Part shown: positions 42,508-56,344 of the stretch, in pieces
Numbering within the stretch: position 1 is the first letter of the stretch
Layout of the letters: every line of letters begins with the position of its first letter
Source: Canna indica
Lineage: Eukaryota; Streptophyta; Magnoliopsida; Zingiberales; Cannaceae
Direction of reading: 5' to 3'
NCBI GenBank assembly: GCA_034359265.1
Contig: CP136891.1
Location: 50,708,001-50,772,000 of the forward strand
DNA length: 64,000 nucleotides
The notes under the pieces: generated by a model
The model's input: the letters and a program-made list of their open reading frames with translations, nothing else
The model's database searches: none
What the model was told of the DNA's origin: nothing
Program-made: the position numbers and the translations under genes

Positions 42508-45477
42508 AGAGAAATAAAATATTGAAGTTGACTTTGGATTTAAACGAAAAATCTCCAAGAGGTTGCAACTTCAAATCACCATGATGCCTAAGGTATGAAA
42601 AATGGCATCTTAAGTAATCCGATATCATCTCCTTAACTTGCTTAGTTTCATTCAAGTTGGAGTATATGATACTTGTTTATTCGAGTTGATTTTATCCGCC
42701 CTTAATATGATTTTATAAAATGATTTTATTTTTTGATTTCCCGATCTCTTCGGAGACCTATATGGCCTATAACGCACCTAAGCGACCTTGCGGTTCTAAA
42801 TCGTAGGCTAATTGTGACCTTTCGGTTTTCAACCAATAGGAAGGGTTGGAGATCATGTTTTCATTTATATTTTACTAGTGATCTCTTAAATTTTATTTTG
42901 ATATTACTCGATTTCATTTTGAAACAAATTTGGAACTATTTAGCAAAGTAGACTTTGATATCGATAATTGACTTTCTCTCTTTGCTACTTAGTATGATCA
43001 CTTGCTAGTAGTTACATTTTCATTATCTACTAGTGTAGTCTACTTGCAAGTTGAGAATGTTAATGGAAGGCTATGCTATCACGAAGAAAAGTGAAAAAGT
43101 AAATGACAAGTTTGGCAAAATTCTCTTGAAAGAGGTATGAGTTTGACTTTTGTTAAAATCTTGCTCAATTTATCTATGCTCATGATTGATTATTATGATA
43201 AATCTTTGAAGTTTCATGAGTAGAAAAAATCTTGATAACTTAGGTCATTTCATGATATCATGATATTAATGAAATCGGACTAGCTTGAAATTCTTCATTA
43301 GAGACATCATTTTAAGTTGAAAATTGGATGGACATGTTTAGGTGTGTCAGTGATTAGTTGTCATATGTTTAAAATTGGAAATTCATGAGAAATTGAGCAA
43401 AATGATAACTAATTCACTTTAGGGGACTAAAACTTGGAAAAAATTGACCCAAATCAACAAATCGACTTGGACACTTCATTTGAAGTCCAAACTTCATAAA
43501 CATGTTCAGGAATAGGTATGACATGTTTCCCATGCACTTAGAATGAAAAATTCATATGGATATGGATAAAATGACATAGAGGCCATTACATGATAATCTT
43601 TTTTGAACCAAGTTGACCCAAGTCAACAAATTGACTTAGAGGTCTCATTTTCAATCCATATTTGAGGAACATGTTTAGATTTACTCATGTTAGGTGTCCA
43701 TAGGTTTAAATTTGAAAAAACTATGAGTAAATGATAAGATTGATACTTAGCGAGTTTCATGATAACTAGTTTAGTTTTGAATAAAACCATGCTAGGTTGA
43801 TATCTTCACTTAAGGACATAAGTTTCTTTTCAAACTTGACATACACTCTTTACATGATCATTTTGTGGTGTCATAAAAGTTTGAATGAAAACTGAGCACA
43901 TCTTGAAAAATAACTAAAAATTACGAAAATACCATTGAAATTCCAGCATTTTATGTTATTTCTAGAAAAATACAGAAAAATCATTTTTAACTGATTCTTG
44001 AAACTACATATTCGTTGAAAAATCTAGTTTCTTGAGTAAACATTTTGCAAATTTTCATTAAGAATCAAATTCATAGTGGAATTTTGAAGTTGGATTTCAA
44101 AAATGCAAAGTATCTCTCTCTTGAAATATCAAACTTTTCGATACTTTGATTTTTTGTCGAAAACGTCAAATGAAACTTTGTGCATACTATTTTGATTACA
44201 TTTCTAATATCGTTCTCACTATTCTTTGAGTGAAATCATTTCTAAAAAAAATGTTGATATCTTGAGTGATATCTTTAAAATGAGTTTTTGGTTAAAATCG
44301 AGATCGGTTTAAAAATAGATATAGAAAATTCATTTTGAGTTCAAACATGGAACATGCATTCCAGATGATTTAGCGAAATTTGGAAACTTCGGATAAAAAA
44401 TAATAACTTTCCGAAAAATACCTGAAATTTATGAAAATGCCACTAGACTTTAAGGAATTTTAGGAATTTCTAGAAAACTGATTTTTTACTCATTCTTGAA
44501 CCTGTAGATTCCCTGAAAAATCTAGTTTCTACCGTTAAAATTTCAAATATATTCATCAAGAATATGATTTGATAGGGATTTAAGAATTTGATTTATGTAT
44601 ACTTAAGTATCCCTTTGACCTAAGTCAACAAAGTGACTTAGAAACCTCCTTTTAAACCCAAACTTGATCAATATAATTAGATTCACTCATGTTAGATATT
44701 CAGGTGTCTAAGTTAGAGAAAACATGAGTAGATAGTAAAATTTGATACTTAGTCATTTTCATATTTTCATGCATATTTCGAATAAAATCGTGCTAAGTTC
44801 ATATTTTGATCAAATGATATTATTTTCTCTTCAAACTTAATATACATGCTTTACATGATCATAACTTAGTATTTTGAAAGTTTGAATAAAATCTGGAAAT
44901 GTCATGAAAGATTCACTTATTTACGAGAATGCCACTAAATTATCACTCTTCTCAAATTACTCATTTTTTTTAAACTTTGGATTTTCGTTGAAATTTTCAA
45001 ATGAGACTTCAAGTATGATATCATAACTCTATTTTTGGTATCGTTCTCACTATTACCCAAGAAAAATCATTTCTAAAATCATTTTTGATATTTTGACTAA
45101 TACTTGAAAATATCGATACTTGAGTTTATACATGATTTCCGGATTTGGATTTTAATTATCACTTCTTGCTATCATGTATGATTTAGTCTCATATTAAATA
45201 TTTGTTTTTCATCCCTATGGTTGAGATTTTCATGTTTCATGAAAAATAGTTTTAGAGTCTCAACATTGACTATAGGTTGACTTTTCCTGCCATTTTTGAG
45301 TGATGTCAAAAGGGGGAGAAAAATATAAGTAAAAGAAAAAAAATATAGGAAAATCATGTATATAGATAGGGGGAGTTCTATTATATAGATATACATGTTG
45401 ATAGGGGGAGAAATCTAATGTTTGATATCCTCTATGCTTAATTGTAGATATTTTCTTAAGGATGTTTGTCATCATCA
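42508..45477 (+). other. Non-coding spacer of T4
   Basis: About 3 kb of AT-rich DNA without any pol motif. A diverged module around TTGACCYAAGTCAACAA is repeated near 43444, 43613 and 44615. The part from 43857 is duplicated at 15333-16917. The first part (42740-42850) resembles 1380-1500 of T1 and the complement of 11380-11440 of T3. Confidence 0.8.
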
Positions 45478-45490
45478 AAAAAGTAGAGAT

Positions 45491-46890
45491 TGTTGGCTTA
45501 AGGCTTTCTACCTTGATATTAATCTCAGTTTTGACTATAAGAAACATGGAACTAATGTTTCATGGAGAATTATTTTCAGGTTCCACATCGGTTAGCGCTT
45601 GACGTCCCCGATCGAAAAAATTAGAGAAATCGACAAGGACGCTAGTCGACGCTCGGGATTCTTTGGGAAGTTAGAGTTTAGGTTTAGGGTGTCTAGCATG
45701 TGCTGTAAATCCTCATGATGATGCAAAAAACCCAAAATGCCAAACCGGAACCCCAAAATATGAATAATCGAAAAATTAGAAAACGGCCCTAAAATTCACT
45801 AAGCCTAGTAAGCTCCTTAGAGGGCTATGTAACCTAGAAATTTTCTTGGCATCAAAAATGCCGATAAAGTTAATAAATGTTATATAAGTATATTTAGCAA
45901 AGACGGAACCCATAAATCAGCCCTGCCCAGAAAAATACATAAGAATTTAGCCCTGCCCAGATTCGGTCGACCGACAGAAGGCAAAAATGGGCAGAAGGCA
46001 TTTCGGTCGACTGACTGGTTGACCGAATGATGCCCAGAATGGGCAGAATGCCTTCGGTCGCTCGGCGGTCGATCAACCGACGATCGATCGACAAGCGATC
46101 GGGTGTCGCGAACAAGCAAAAATCAACCCGTTAGGAGAGCTATTTTGGCTCTCTCTTCTTGAGGCTTATACATACTAGCCCGTGAGTGCCTTCCTCCATG
46201 ATCTTAACCTTCATTGAGCCATCTTTGATCAATCTTAAAGCTTTCATTGAGAGATTCTTCTTAAACCCTAGCTTTGATCCTCAACTACTTGATTGAGCAC
46301 GCAAACTTCATCGATTCATCACCTTGAGGCATCAAGTGGACTAGGGAGTTTCTTTTGGAGTTAAGTACTTGTTGTTTTGATTTATTGCTCCAATTATTAT
46401 TGTATTTTGTCGTTTATTTTGATTGTATATCACTTGTGTAAACCTAGGTTGCTAGGTTTGATTGAGTTGGTGGTTGCCTTGGTGTTAAGGCTCAAATCCA
46501 CCATTGCGAACCTAGTTTGCTAGGATTAGTTCAGTTGTCCTTAGGTTGAAATGGGAGAGTGCTCTCGATAGGAAGGCAGGATACTTCCGAGTGTGGAAGT
46601 GCCTTCGGTTTGAGGGCGGAGACTTTCCGGTGTAAATTCCTCATTATAAGGAAACTAATTAATCTAGTTAAACTAGTTTGAAGATCCTAAGCAGGGTGCT
46701 TAGGTAGTGGAATAAGCATTGGAACCAAACCACTATAAACCGTTGTATTTGCATTGCTTACTTTGTGTATCGATTACTTGACTTGTTTATTCGCTTCCGC
46801 ATTCATTTAGTAGTCAAATAGTCCATTAACATAAGTAGCCAAGAAAACGATTGAAACTAAAATTAAGTTTAAGATTTGCAAACACACTAT
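45491..46890 (+). repeat. 3' LTR of TR-GAG copy T4, 3' end truncated
   Basis: It starts TGTTGGCTTAAGG and is colinear with 16932-18381, including the palindrome block (45964-46110) and a decayed TATA box (TTATACATA near 46165). It stops at AACACACTAT, about 40 bases before the expected end, where unrelated sequence begins. Confidence 0.9.
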
Positions 46891-48346
46891 GTGAAAATGA
46901 AGAAATCGCTCAAGAATTCAAGGAAGAAAAGGGGCAGCACAACAAGTGTAGGGGTGGCCAAATCACCCAAAAATTGATTTGATGAAATCTTAACGACGAT
47001 GAGAAAACCCTCAATCTTAATATTAAATTCGATACGACAAAAATGAACAAAAAATCGACAAAAGCCCCATGACATAAGGGTGGTGACATGGATGAACAAA
47101 AGGGGAAAAGAAGGACTAGATCCATTCTCCTCTTTGGAGAAGACGGAAAGGAAGAAGGCGCTAAGGATCTTCCTTCAATTGGCGCCGAATGAACTCAGGG
47201 AATTTCAGCTCTGCCATCTCCTTCTCTTTCCTTGGTGTCACCTCTTCCTCTCTCTCAAGGCCTAGGGTGGAGTGCAGTTAAACCCTTGGCCGCACGCCTG
47301 AGGTCGCTTTTTGTGGGGCCTGGTTGGGCCCCAAATGACCATTTTATCCCTCTTTAAGTTATTCGACTTAAGAAGTCTGTATCTAACCCGTTCTAACTCT
47401 GATTCAAGTTCTGATTGAACCACTAGACTCGCCTCGAGACCCTCTATCATCCTAGCATGCTAAATCATAGAAATAAGGCAAATAAGTTTTTTCCTAAATT
47501 TTTCTACATTAAATGCTTATCCAGATTTAATCCTGAAGCTTTACGCCAATCCACGCTAACTCGAGCCTATGGTCCCTGCTTAATGATAAAATATTATTAT
47601 TAGAATTTTGGGCATTACAAGCACCCTCACGAGCAATGGACACATTCTCCCGAAAAGATAAGATGTTGTCCAAGTCGGTCATTATAGAACCTTGCAACTT
47701 TATCTCCTCTTGAACCCAAGAATAGGAATCTGGGTCCTCCCCCGACAACCCAAACTCTGATTTTACGACAACGCCTTTCTTCGCCATCGGCCCAACAAGG
47801 ATTGCAAAATCCCTAAATTAGGGATAAATCCAAACCTACTGACCTAAGGCCGGACCTACAAAAGTTGAAGCAATATATCAGAAAACTCACTAGAGAAGAA
47901 AAGAGGAAGACAAGGGTTGAACAAACAACAAAGTTGTCACCGAAGAAAACCTCCAAGGCACCGAGCATCGAAAGCGCGAGAAAAAGTTCGAAAATGAAAA
48001 GGATGAAATTGTCTTATAGGCACAAATGTGATAAACCCATCATTGAATTTCTTTTTTATATTTCTTTTTTTACTTAATTCCGAATTCCCGAATTTACAAC
48101 TTTACTCCTCAACTAGAGTTTAAGAATAAGTTGACTCTTCCGGCTCAACCCAACCGCATACAAGTCGGCTTCAGGACCCGACTCGAACCCGACATCCAAA
48201 AGCATTCTAAATTAAATGAATTCTTCGTGCACAAGAGTCATACCTACAATCGTGCCCTCCGACGATTCACTCGGCCCACTGCAATGCGCATCCCAGCTCT
48301 CCCGCTGAAATCAAAATAAAATAAAATTAGCGTAGGTATTACAATA
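46891..48346 (-). repeat. Degenerate Gypsy-like LTR material
   Basis: On the minus strand, possible LTR starts (TGTAATGCCC at 47619, TGTAATACCT near 48346) occur in the style of Del/Tekay LTRs. An 86-codon frame (47787-47527) spans the first of them. No gag or pol motif is visible, and the two starts do not obviously belong to the same LTR. I cannot define the element further. Confidence 0.3.
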
Positions 48347-48710
48347 AGCCTTCTACTCACCTTCAAGCCTACCTTGATTCAAAGATTCATCATCTTTGGC
48401 CTTGAAGGATTAGGAGGAAACTAGCAAGAGCACCAACTGAGTTTGTTTTATATTTGTGCTCTTTATTGTTGTTTTACTTATATTTTGTTCTCATTTAAAG
48501 CTTGTTTAAGACCTAGGTGTTTAGGTCTTGAGTGTTGGTGGTTGCCTTAGCGTAGAGGCATAAGTTCACCTTTGTAATCTAGGATTAGAGTGTCCTTAGT
48601 AGAGTGAGGTAGGAAATTAGTGCTTTTGGTGAGAAAGCGGAGACTTTCCGATGTGGGAAAGTGCTTTCGGTGTGAAAGAAAAAACTTTTCAGTTAAAAAG
48701 TCATCATTGT
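48347..48710 (+). repeat. TR-GAG-like LTR (L5), part left of the hAT element
   Basis: Leader-type LTR sequence (GTTGGTGGTTGCCTTAG, CGGAGACTTTCCGATGTGG, CATCATTGT) is colinear with 6080-6260. It continues at 58532 beyond the hAT element. Confidence 0.75.
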
Positions 48711-49954
48711 TAGGGACGACAAAAAAAACTCGTTTAGGCAGGTACTCCTGGGTATTTACCTATTTATAATGGGTATGGGGGGTAGTTTTCTACCTGCGGG
48801 TATTTCGCGGGTAATTTTTATTACCCAATTAATAAACAAGGTGGGTACGAGTATTATAGTACTCGTACCAGCAGGTACCCATTACCCGTGAGATTTATTA
48901 AATTACATAATTACCCTTGTATATATACTTAAAAAAACCCTAAGTTCCTAACCTAAATCAATTCCCCAACCCCAATTACTACACAACACGCTGCACGCCT
49001 CCTCACTCGTCAAAACCATCGCCCGACGCCCGACACCAGGACAACCGACGCGCGACGCCCGCTGCCGCGCATGCCAGCGGCCTCCGATTAGTCCTTCACT
49101 CCTTCTCAGGTTCTTCCTTGTCGACTCTTGCTTCAACCGTCGGCTTCGACCACTTTGCCCGTGTTTCACGCCGTCGGCTTCGCCCAAGATTCACAGCGTC
49201 GGCTTCCGCCAAGCGGCCGAGCAGTCTTTCCTCAGTTTCTCCGCAACTCTTTCCTCGACTTTGCCCGAGCAATCTTCACGGTGTCAAATTCGCCTAGCAG
49301 CGTCTGATTCGCCCAATCTTCACAACTTCACTCTCACTGGTAATGATTCGCCCAATCTGCAACATAATCTTTTCTAGTTTTAGATTCTTTCTGTTAAGGG
49401 TCCTTGATTTTTTTTTTTAAGACAGTAGATGTAGTATAATCTATTCATTTATATGACAGGACTTTCTTCCAATTCAATTGATTGCTCTACTTTTATACCA
49501 TCTAGCTAATTTATTTGATTAAATTATTATTTTGGTAGTAGTAGTCACTGTTTGACCATCACATGAATTACCACATAGATTCTCTTCGTAGAAGAAAGAA
49601 GGGGGAGAAGAGGGATGAAGTTTGTGGTAAATCAGTGTTTTCTTTTTACTCTTTTTTTTTTTTTCAAAATGACAAATATTTAAATAAAAAGTTGCCAACA
49701 AAAAGGCTTGAGGGAGTTCGATTAACTTGTAAATAGGGCTAACTACTGATTCCCCAACATAAGGGGAATGAGTTAACAAATGCAAGGGGAATGAATTGGA
49801 TTAAATCATGTTTTGTTTTATTCCATTTGTTTTATTATCAGCTTATCCACATGCTGCATTTGTTTTATTAAATTAAAATTGTAGTTCTGTTTTATTAAAT
49901 ATCATGTAGAATGTCTAATGTGCATTTGTTGTGTTAATGAAATAACATGTAGAA

Positions 49955-50920
49955 TGTCTAATGAGCAAATGTCCACTCTCTTGGCGATAAATGTCAATGA
50001 AAATCTATCACCAATGATAGATAAATCACCGGTAGTGGGTGAATCACCTAATCCAACAGGTGCAAATCAAGCTCCAAGCTTAGACGAAGGTGATTCGTCT
50101 AAAACAAAATTAACTTCACCGATTTGGAATCATTTCAAGAGGCAACAAATAGATGGGAAGTGAAAAGCCATTTGCAATTATTGTAATGAAAAGCTTTTAG
50201 GTGAACTTAAGCAAGGTACTTCACATTTGTCGTCTCATTCCAAGACTTGCAAATATTGAAGAACTCGAGATATAAGACAATCATTTCTCAAAACAAGTTC
50301 ATCAGTTATGGGCGAAATAATTGTGGTTGGTAATTATTTGTTTGATCAAGAAACAGTAAGGCAATCTCTTGCTAAGATGATGATACTTCATGAGTACCCA
50401 ATCTCCATAATTGAACATATTAGTTTCAAACAGTTTTGTAATGCTATGCAACCCTTGTTTAAGGTGATTTCTCGCAATACAATCAAGAGTGACATTTTAA
50501 AGATTTGTGATAGTGAAAGATCAAAAATAATGAAGTTGTTATCAAAGAATCAAAGTCAGATTTCAATCACAACTGATATGTGGACTTCTAGCAATCAAAC
50601 AAACGATACATGGCCGTCACAGCACATTATATTGATGATTCTTGGACTTTGCAAAGTCAACTTAGGTAACAAATATTGAATTTTACTTTTAATATTTAAT
50701 CTTTTAGTTGTTAGTGACATGGTTTTTAGTATTAAACTTATTTATTATATATTTTAGGTTCATTTATGTGATTGCTCCCCACACTACTGTTGTTATTTCT
50801 GAAGTTTTGGTAGAATGTTTAATGGATTGGAATATTGATAGAAAGTTGTCTACTTTGACTCTTGATAATTGTAGCTCTAATGATGTCATGATTGAAAGGA
50901 TTTTAGATAAGATTTCACCT
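49955..50920 (+). pseudogene. hAT transposase, N-terminal part
   Basis: From MSNEQMSTLLAINVNENL (about 49958) to the CACTA insertion. A BED-type zinc finger follows SPIWNHFKRQQIDGK: ICNYC, then GTSHLSSHSKTC. There is an in-frame TGA at 50161 and another after TCKY. Then come FDQETVRQSLAKMMILHEYP and ISITTDMWTSSNQ, the start of the RNase H-like catalytic fold (the Asp is present). A plausible intron with GT at 50666 and AG at 50757 joins WTLQSQLR to FIYVIAPHTT, followed by LTLDNCSSND, which carries the second catalytic Asp. Confidence 0.85.
50666..50757 (+). other. Predicted hAT transposase intron
   Basis: GTAACAAAT...ATATTTTAG, 92 bases, AT-rich, with consensus ends. Removing it restores the frame of a conserved transposase segment. 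Confidence 0.65.
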
Positions 50921-50940
50921 CACTACTAAAAACTTCATCA

Positions 50941-51240
50941 TCTGTGATGGCTAAAGCGGTCGTAACGCGGTCGCATATGATCAATTGCGACAACATCAGC
51001 AGTCGCAAAACATCCGTCGCGGATAGGCTCGTCGCAGATATTACGCGACTGCCACGACACCGTCGCCAAATATGCATATATTGCGATCGCCCACTTGTGT
51101 CGCAAAGCCGTCGCATAGGTTTTGCGACCGATATGGCGACAGCAAGTTACCGTCGCAAAGGCCGTCGCAAAGTTTTGCGACTGCTTCACGCGACCATGTA
51201 GATAGGATCTGCGACGGCGTCAGCAGTCACAAAATCATCG
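50941..51240. repeat. CACTA subterminal repeat cluster, left
   Basis: Many copies in both orientations of GTCGCAAA/TTTGCGAC and GCGACNG. They are the presumed binding sites of the element's own TnpA-like protein. The mirror cluster is at 56345-56540. Confidence 0.85.
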
Positions 51241-51454
51241 CATATAAATATATATATTTTTTAAAAAATAAAAAATATATAAATTCTTGTTCCAATATTT
51301 AATTAAAATACAGACATTCCTGTTCCAATATTTAATTAAAATACAAACAAAAGACAACAAATTATAATATATAGGTATCAAAATATTATTTACATCGTAT
51401 CAAAACAATAATGTTTACATCATATCAAAATAAAATATCAAAAAAGTACATCAA

Positions 51455-54289
51455 TTATCAAGCGGCGGGGAAAGGGGCTGCGTGGGGAGCACATCAATTG
51501 GCGTCGATGATGATGATGGATCCGATGCTGATGTCGTCACGCTGAATGATGGAAGAGGCGGAGGAGCCGGAGCACCAGGTATGATAGAAGATATATGTGT
51601 CATGTACTGGGTCATCTGCGTCATATGCTGAGCCATCTGCGTCACAGTATCTCTCATAGCGGTCATGTCGGCGCTGAGGTGTGCCTGAGCAATCTCGACG
51701 GCCGCTAATCGGTCTTGATCCGCACGTGATGTTGATGGACCAGCGACGGAGGAGGTGAAAGCACACGGCCCTGCGCCATGTGGCTGCAACAATGCTCGTG
51801 TGTGGGCCGTTGTGCCAATGTTATATACACGGCCATGGCTGACGCCTGCCACCTGCATCCATGCGTCAGCATCAAGTTGATGTTGCGCAGGATCACCTCC
51901 CCGCTGAGTCACCAACTCACTATACGTGGCCTTTAAATAAAAGTAAATTAACTAATTAAATTAATTATACATAATAGAACTAGATAATTTTTTAAAAATA
52001 TTATCTTACCAGTACCGTCTTCGGCCTCCTACTGATGAACTCACCCCGGCGAGGACCACGCTGGTATCTATGTGTCTCCTCGAAGACCCTCAGAGGATCA
52101 GCAGGGATGAGCGTCCCCTACTCATCTCGCGTCCCCTACAATAAAATAAATATAATTAGTTTTCTATAATAATAAATGAATAATAAAAATAGTTATTAAA
52201 TTACTTACTAATCGACGCTCGTGGGCTGATAAATGGGATGGACCCACCGGTATGTCGGGCGATGGATCCCTTGACCGGCGTCATCCGATTTTGGTGCGCC
52301 GTCCGGGAGGCACCCTACCATCCCTCCGATGCCCAGATGTCGCATAGCCGATCCCATACGTTGACCTCCATCCAGATTGGTCCGTGTCCCTTGAACGCAT
52401 CCATAGGTGTATCTCTGTTACCGCCTATACTCGTGCATGCCTCATCCCGCGCCCGATAGAGGATATCCTTGAAAAGCTTCTTATTGTAAGCTTCCCAAGA
52501 ATCCTTCACATGAGCCTTAATGGCGGGATCCCAGGTATATCGGGCCTACAAAAAGAAAATATTAGCTTGAAAAATTATATCCAGTATAGTTTTAGAATGC
52601 TAAACATAAAGTATGATAACTACCAACTTTAATATCTTAATAAAAGTTGTTTCATAAATCCTAAAAGCTACAACTCAAATAAATCCTAATATCTTAGTAA
52701 AAGTAGTAATTAACATGCCAAAGAAATGCATGGATATGGACTGATGATTCTCAATAAAAGTAGTAATTAATATCTTAATAAAAGTAGTAATAAAAGTCTC
52801 AATCAACACTCAACAGGTCAGTTAACATGCCAAAGAAATGCATGGATATGGACTGATGATTCTCAGACTGGGAGCTTCAGCAACACCCGGCCCTAATAAT
52901 TGATATTGTAATACTAATATAAGTGGATTGAGAAAACGAAAGCAAAAGAATACTAGTCCCTGTCTAAATGTTGCAATAATTGCAATCAAATTCTGAAGTG
53001 TGTTTTAACTTGAATGCAAGAATGTGTAGATCGATCCGTACTTCCTGACAATGTTTTTTCAAGCCGTTATGTGCTATAGTGTGGTCATTCTTAATAAAAG
53101 AAGCTCCCCTAACCGCTTTGACAATGTTTTTTCAAGCCGTTATGTGCTATAGTTACCTATTATTAACTGTTGGACTTGGAGGAGACTTCTGAATGCCATC
53201 TGTGGATTAATTTCATTCAAGCAATACTTTTCTACTGATGCTTACAACGTATTGCTATAGCACTATCTGAAGTGACATGATGCATACAGAAATAGCTATA
53301 ACATGAATAAAGGAAAAAATCCACAAACAGAAGAGAATCAATTAGTTTCCAAGTGCAAATGACATTAAAACACTATATGAAAGGCATTTCAAATCAGATA
53401 TACTCTAAGGACCAAAACAGCCAATAAATTCAACAGAGAAGCAAGCTGAATTATTTCACGTGTTAAAAATTAACAAAATTACATAATGAAGCAGTTAAGT
53501 GACATGATCATGGAAAAAGTAGACAAATTAAAGCAGTTCAATCTATTAATGATATTGTTGACATGTATGTATACTATTGCTACTCAGGAAAGGTTACCAT
53601 GACAACCAATAACATACTTCTATATGGGTCCACAAAGTAGTTGTACAGCAAAATTTTTGGTGATGAAAGCAAAATAATCTAACTTCAGAAGGTTTCTGAA
53701 GGTTTGTGGTGTTTAGTGAGACAAATCCTACTGCAGGACTGCCAAGATTCTCTGTAGCTTGCAAAGCTTGTGTGTATGAAGTACTAGCAGCAGTTAACTT
53801 CCAATCACTCATAAAATGAAAAATACGAAGCTATACACAGACCATCTGTCAGTTGGAAGTTGCAATTTCAATTTTGTGCGCTTCAATCCAACAGTTTTTT
53901 CACCATTAAATTATCAGAACCTATTCCATTGATTCAACAGTTTTATCACCATAATGAATCTCGATTATGCTGCGGCACGTGGGTCCATGAATGCCACGGC
54001 TCCCGAAAGAATCTCTTCATAATAGAGGTGATGTTGCGAGCAACATCGTCCTACTCGAATCTACAACTCAAGTATAATAACATAAGTAGTAATTAATTAA
54101 TTGATTATTATAAAAAATAAACTTTGATACTTACTTTAGATCGTGCAGCGATATCCGCTGACGTTGGTCGGTCGATGAAGGTGCACGAGCCCCCCGATTA
54201 AGCCCACGAGGCCTACAACGATCTCGAGCCTCCGGGGCCGGTGGTTGTGGTGGCGATGGCACTGCGGCGGGCGTGGAAGGTCCCGACAT
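51455..54289 (-). pseudogene. CACTA TNP1/Transposase_24-type gene, several exons
   Basis: Likely start ATG at 54289 (MSGPSTPAAVPSPPQPPAPE), a Pro-rich N-terminus ending SLHDLK at a good donor (GTAAG, 54134). Candidate internal exons: about 54060-53950 (ITSIMKRFFREPWHSWTHVPQ), about 52545-52205 (YTWDPAIKAHVKDSWEAYNKKLFKD, then IWMEVNVWDRLCDIWAS), about 52136-52010 (EETHRYQRGPRRGEFISRR). The last exon, about 51935-51455, has LVTQRGGDPAQHQLDADAW, GRVYNIGT and a MAQHMTQMTQYMT-type coiled coil. These match the plant En/Spm Transposase_24 (PTTA) layout, a DNA-binding partner protein. A possible stop in the exon near 52130 and unclear splice sites leave it uncertain whether it is intact. Confidence 0.75.
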
Positions 54290-56344
54290 CTTCACTTGTC
54301 TCGTAAGATTATGACACTATATATTAAACTTGAAATAAAAAAATAAAACTATATAGATTATCAACAGGAAAATTGAATAAAATTAGCTATGAATGATGAC
54401 ACTTTCACGCGGCCCCAACTCCCAAGTTCATGCTTGTTAATTGTGGTTGAAGACCCTTTAACACTTGCTATTTTGCCTTTCTTCATTTTTTTACCTTCTC
54501 TAAAAACTAATTGCTCAGCACCTATCTTTGTAGTAGAGTAAATAAAGAATTTTGTTTAGAAAGTTGGCTTGAAATCAGAAAAAAAAAAGGTTTATAATAG
54601 GTTTTTGCATTTGTATTTTATTGCACAGTTTCAACTACTCAAATCATAAAAGATGGGACTAAGAAATCCATAAGAAACATCCCTCTCAACTCAAAGGAGA
54701 AGGCAAAATTTACAAGTAAAAGATTAACTAGAAATAGCATTAAATGAAACTTTGATGCTTGAAATATACCCCAATTGAAACATGGAAAGCACATGCACAT
54801 GATCGGATTCCTGAATATAAAACCAATTGCACAAATGCAGTAATCGATAAATATTAAAAGGTGATTTTATACGTTCATCACAGCATACAAATTGGATAGT
54901 TTAATTAATCTTTATCTTCTTTTAATATTAGTTGTAATAAATGTCACATGTGATTAAACACCAATCAAACAGAATATATAATATGGAGCCAAGCACTGAC
55001 TATTAATCTATTAATGCAAACACACCTTTCTATTTATAATTAAAGCCAATCTAGATTATTAAACCAAGACATTCACCCAAGCTAAGTAGTGAGGCTCTCT
55101 TAAGAATTATAATTAACTCCCAAAGAAAAGTGCCCAACAGAGTACAAAAACCCACCTCATATGGTCAATGTGTATATCTAAATATATATCTATTTTGGAA
55201 GTATGATACAGAATTACAAACCAACTTGTTGGTAAATTGAAAGGGAGAAATTAAGAAAAAGATTGTACTTGGTTTGATGAGAGCAGTCCCAATCAGATAT
55301 TTGTTTAGCATTCTAAACATGTTTTTAATTTGTTAGTGCATCATGAATAACAATCCCCGGGGAAATTAACTTATGAACTTAAGAGCACCCCACAGTGAGA
55401 AAGATTCTTGAATGACGTAAGTAAATTGATACAACTCCACATTAAGACAGATTTTGTCTAACCCTTCTCTTATTAGTGGAAATGAAAACAAAAGCATTTC
55501 GCTCTTGAAGCTGTCGATTGGTGCTGGTCAAAACTCTAACTCGCTGATCTTTCTAGTTGACGACTGTCCTCGGTTCTTTAGTGTTCCGAGGTGTGACTCA
55601 AGACCTATTTCATATTTCTCCCAACCTCGTCTTCAAAGAAGATAAAGGAAAAAAAATCAAAAGGTGGAGTAAGATCCTAGTGACCTCCTCTTAGGTTGTG
55701 TCTAGATGGAAGGTTATGAAAAAAATATGAGAGATGGAAGGAAAGAAAAAAACCCCTCTCACCTTGAGCTCCTCTGCCTCTAGATTGCTATTGGGACAAA
55801 AGATGTCATAGCATTGACTGATCAAGATGCCTATGATGTTGTTGAGACAGCATTTTGAATATCTTTAAAATAGTTTAAGTTTGCACATACTCGATTACAA
55901 GGAGCCGAAAACAAAATTAGGAGGGGCTCCAAAAGCGCACCTTGATTGCCGGTTCCTCAAGTGAGCGAAGAGGAAAAACAAACAAATGCAGCGAGTTGCG
56001 GCGTCATTCGACAGCCACCCTTAAGTGGTGTGTTCAGCTATGGAGGGAGCAAGGAAACTTCCCGAGGTCCTTTGGATGGCTTTGACACTGAGAGAGGGCA
56101 ATACGTGAGGTTTGAGCATGGTGTTCAGCTATGGAGGAAGCGAGGAAACCCTAGTCAGCGATGGCTAGGGTTTCGGCGGCCCAAGAGAGAGAGAGAGGGG
56201 GGGGAGTACCAGCGGTGCAGGCGGCGGGCGGCGATCAGCGACAGAGAGGTCAGAGAGAGAGAGAGAGTGTGTGTGTGTGACGATTGGGAGACTGAGCGGG
56301 GGAATAGAAAAATGAAGGGCGGGCTGAATAAAATTTACTCTCTG
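54290..56344. other. CACTA interior without recognisable genes
   Basis: AT-rich to 55700, then more GC-rich with (GA)n/(GT)n tracts near 56185-56280. A 172-codon plus-strand frame (55946-56464) overlaps the simple repeats and the subterminal cluster and has no family resemblance that I can see. Confidence 0.6.

Noticed and set aside
48948..49187. Minus-strand open frame near the hAT 5' end
   Set aside because: It is GC-rich untranslated hAT sequence. The transposase is on the plus strand and begins near 49958.
53594..53812. 72-codon minus-strand frame as a CACTA exon
   Set aside because: It has no resemblance to Transposase_24 and falls in what is better read as an intron between the 53950-54060 and 52205-52545 segments.
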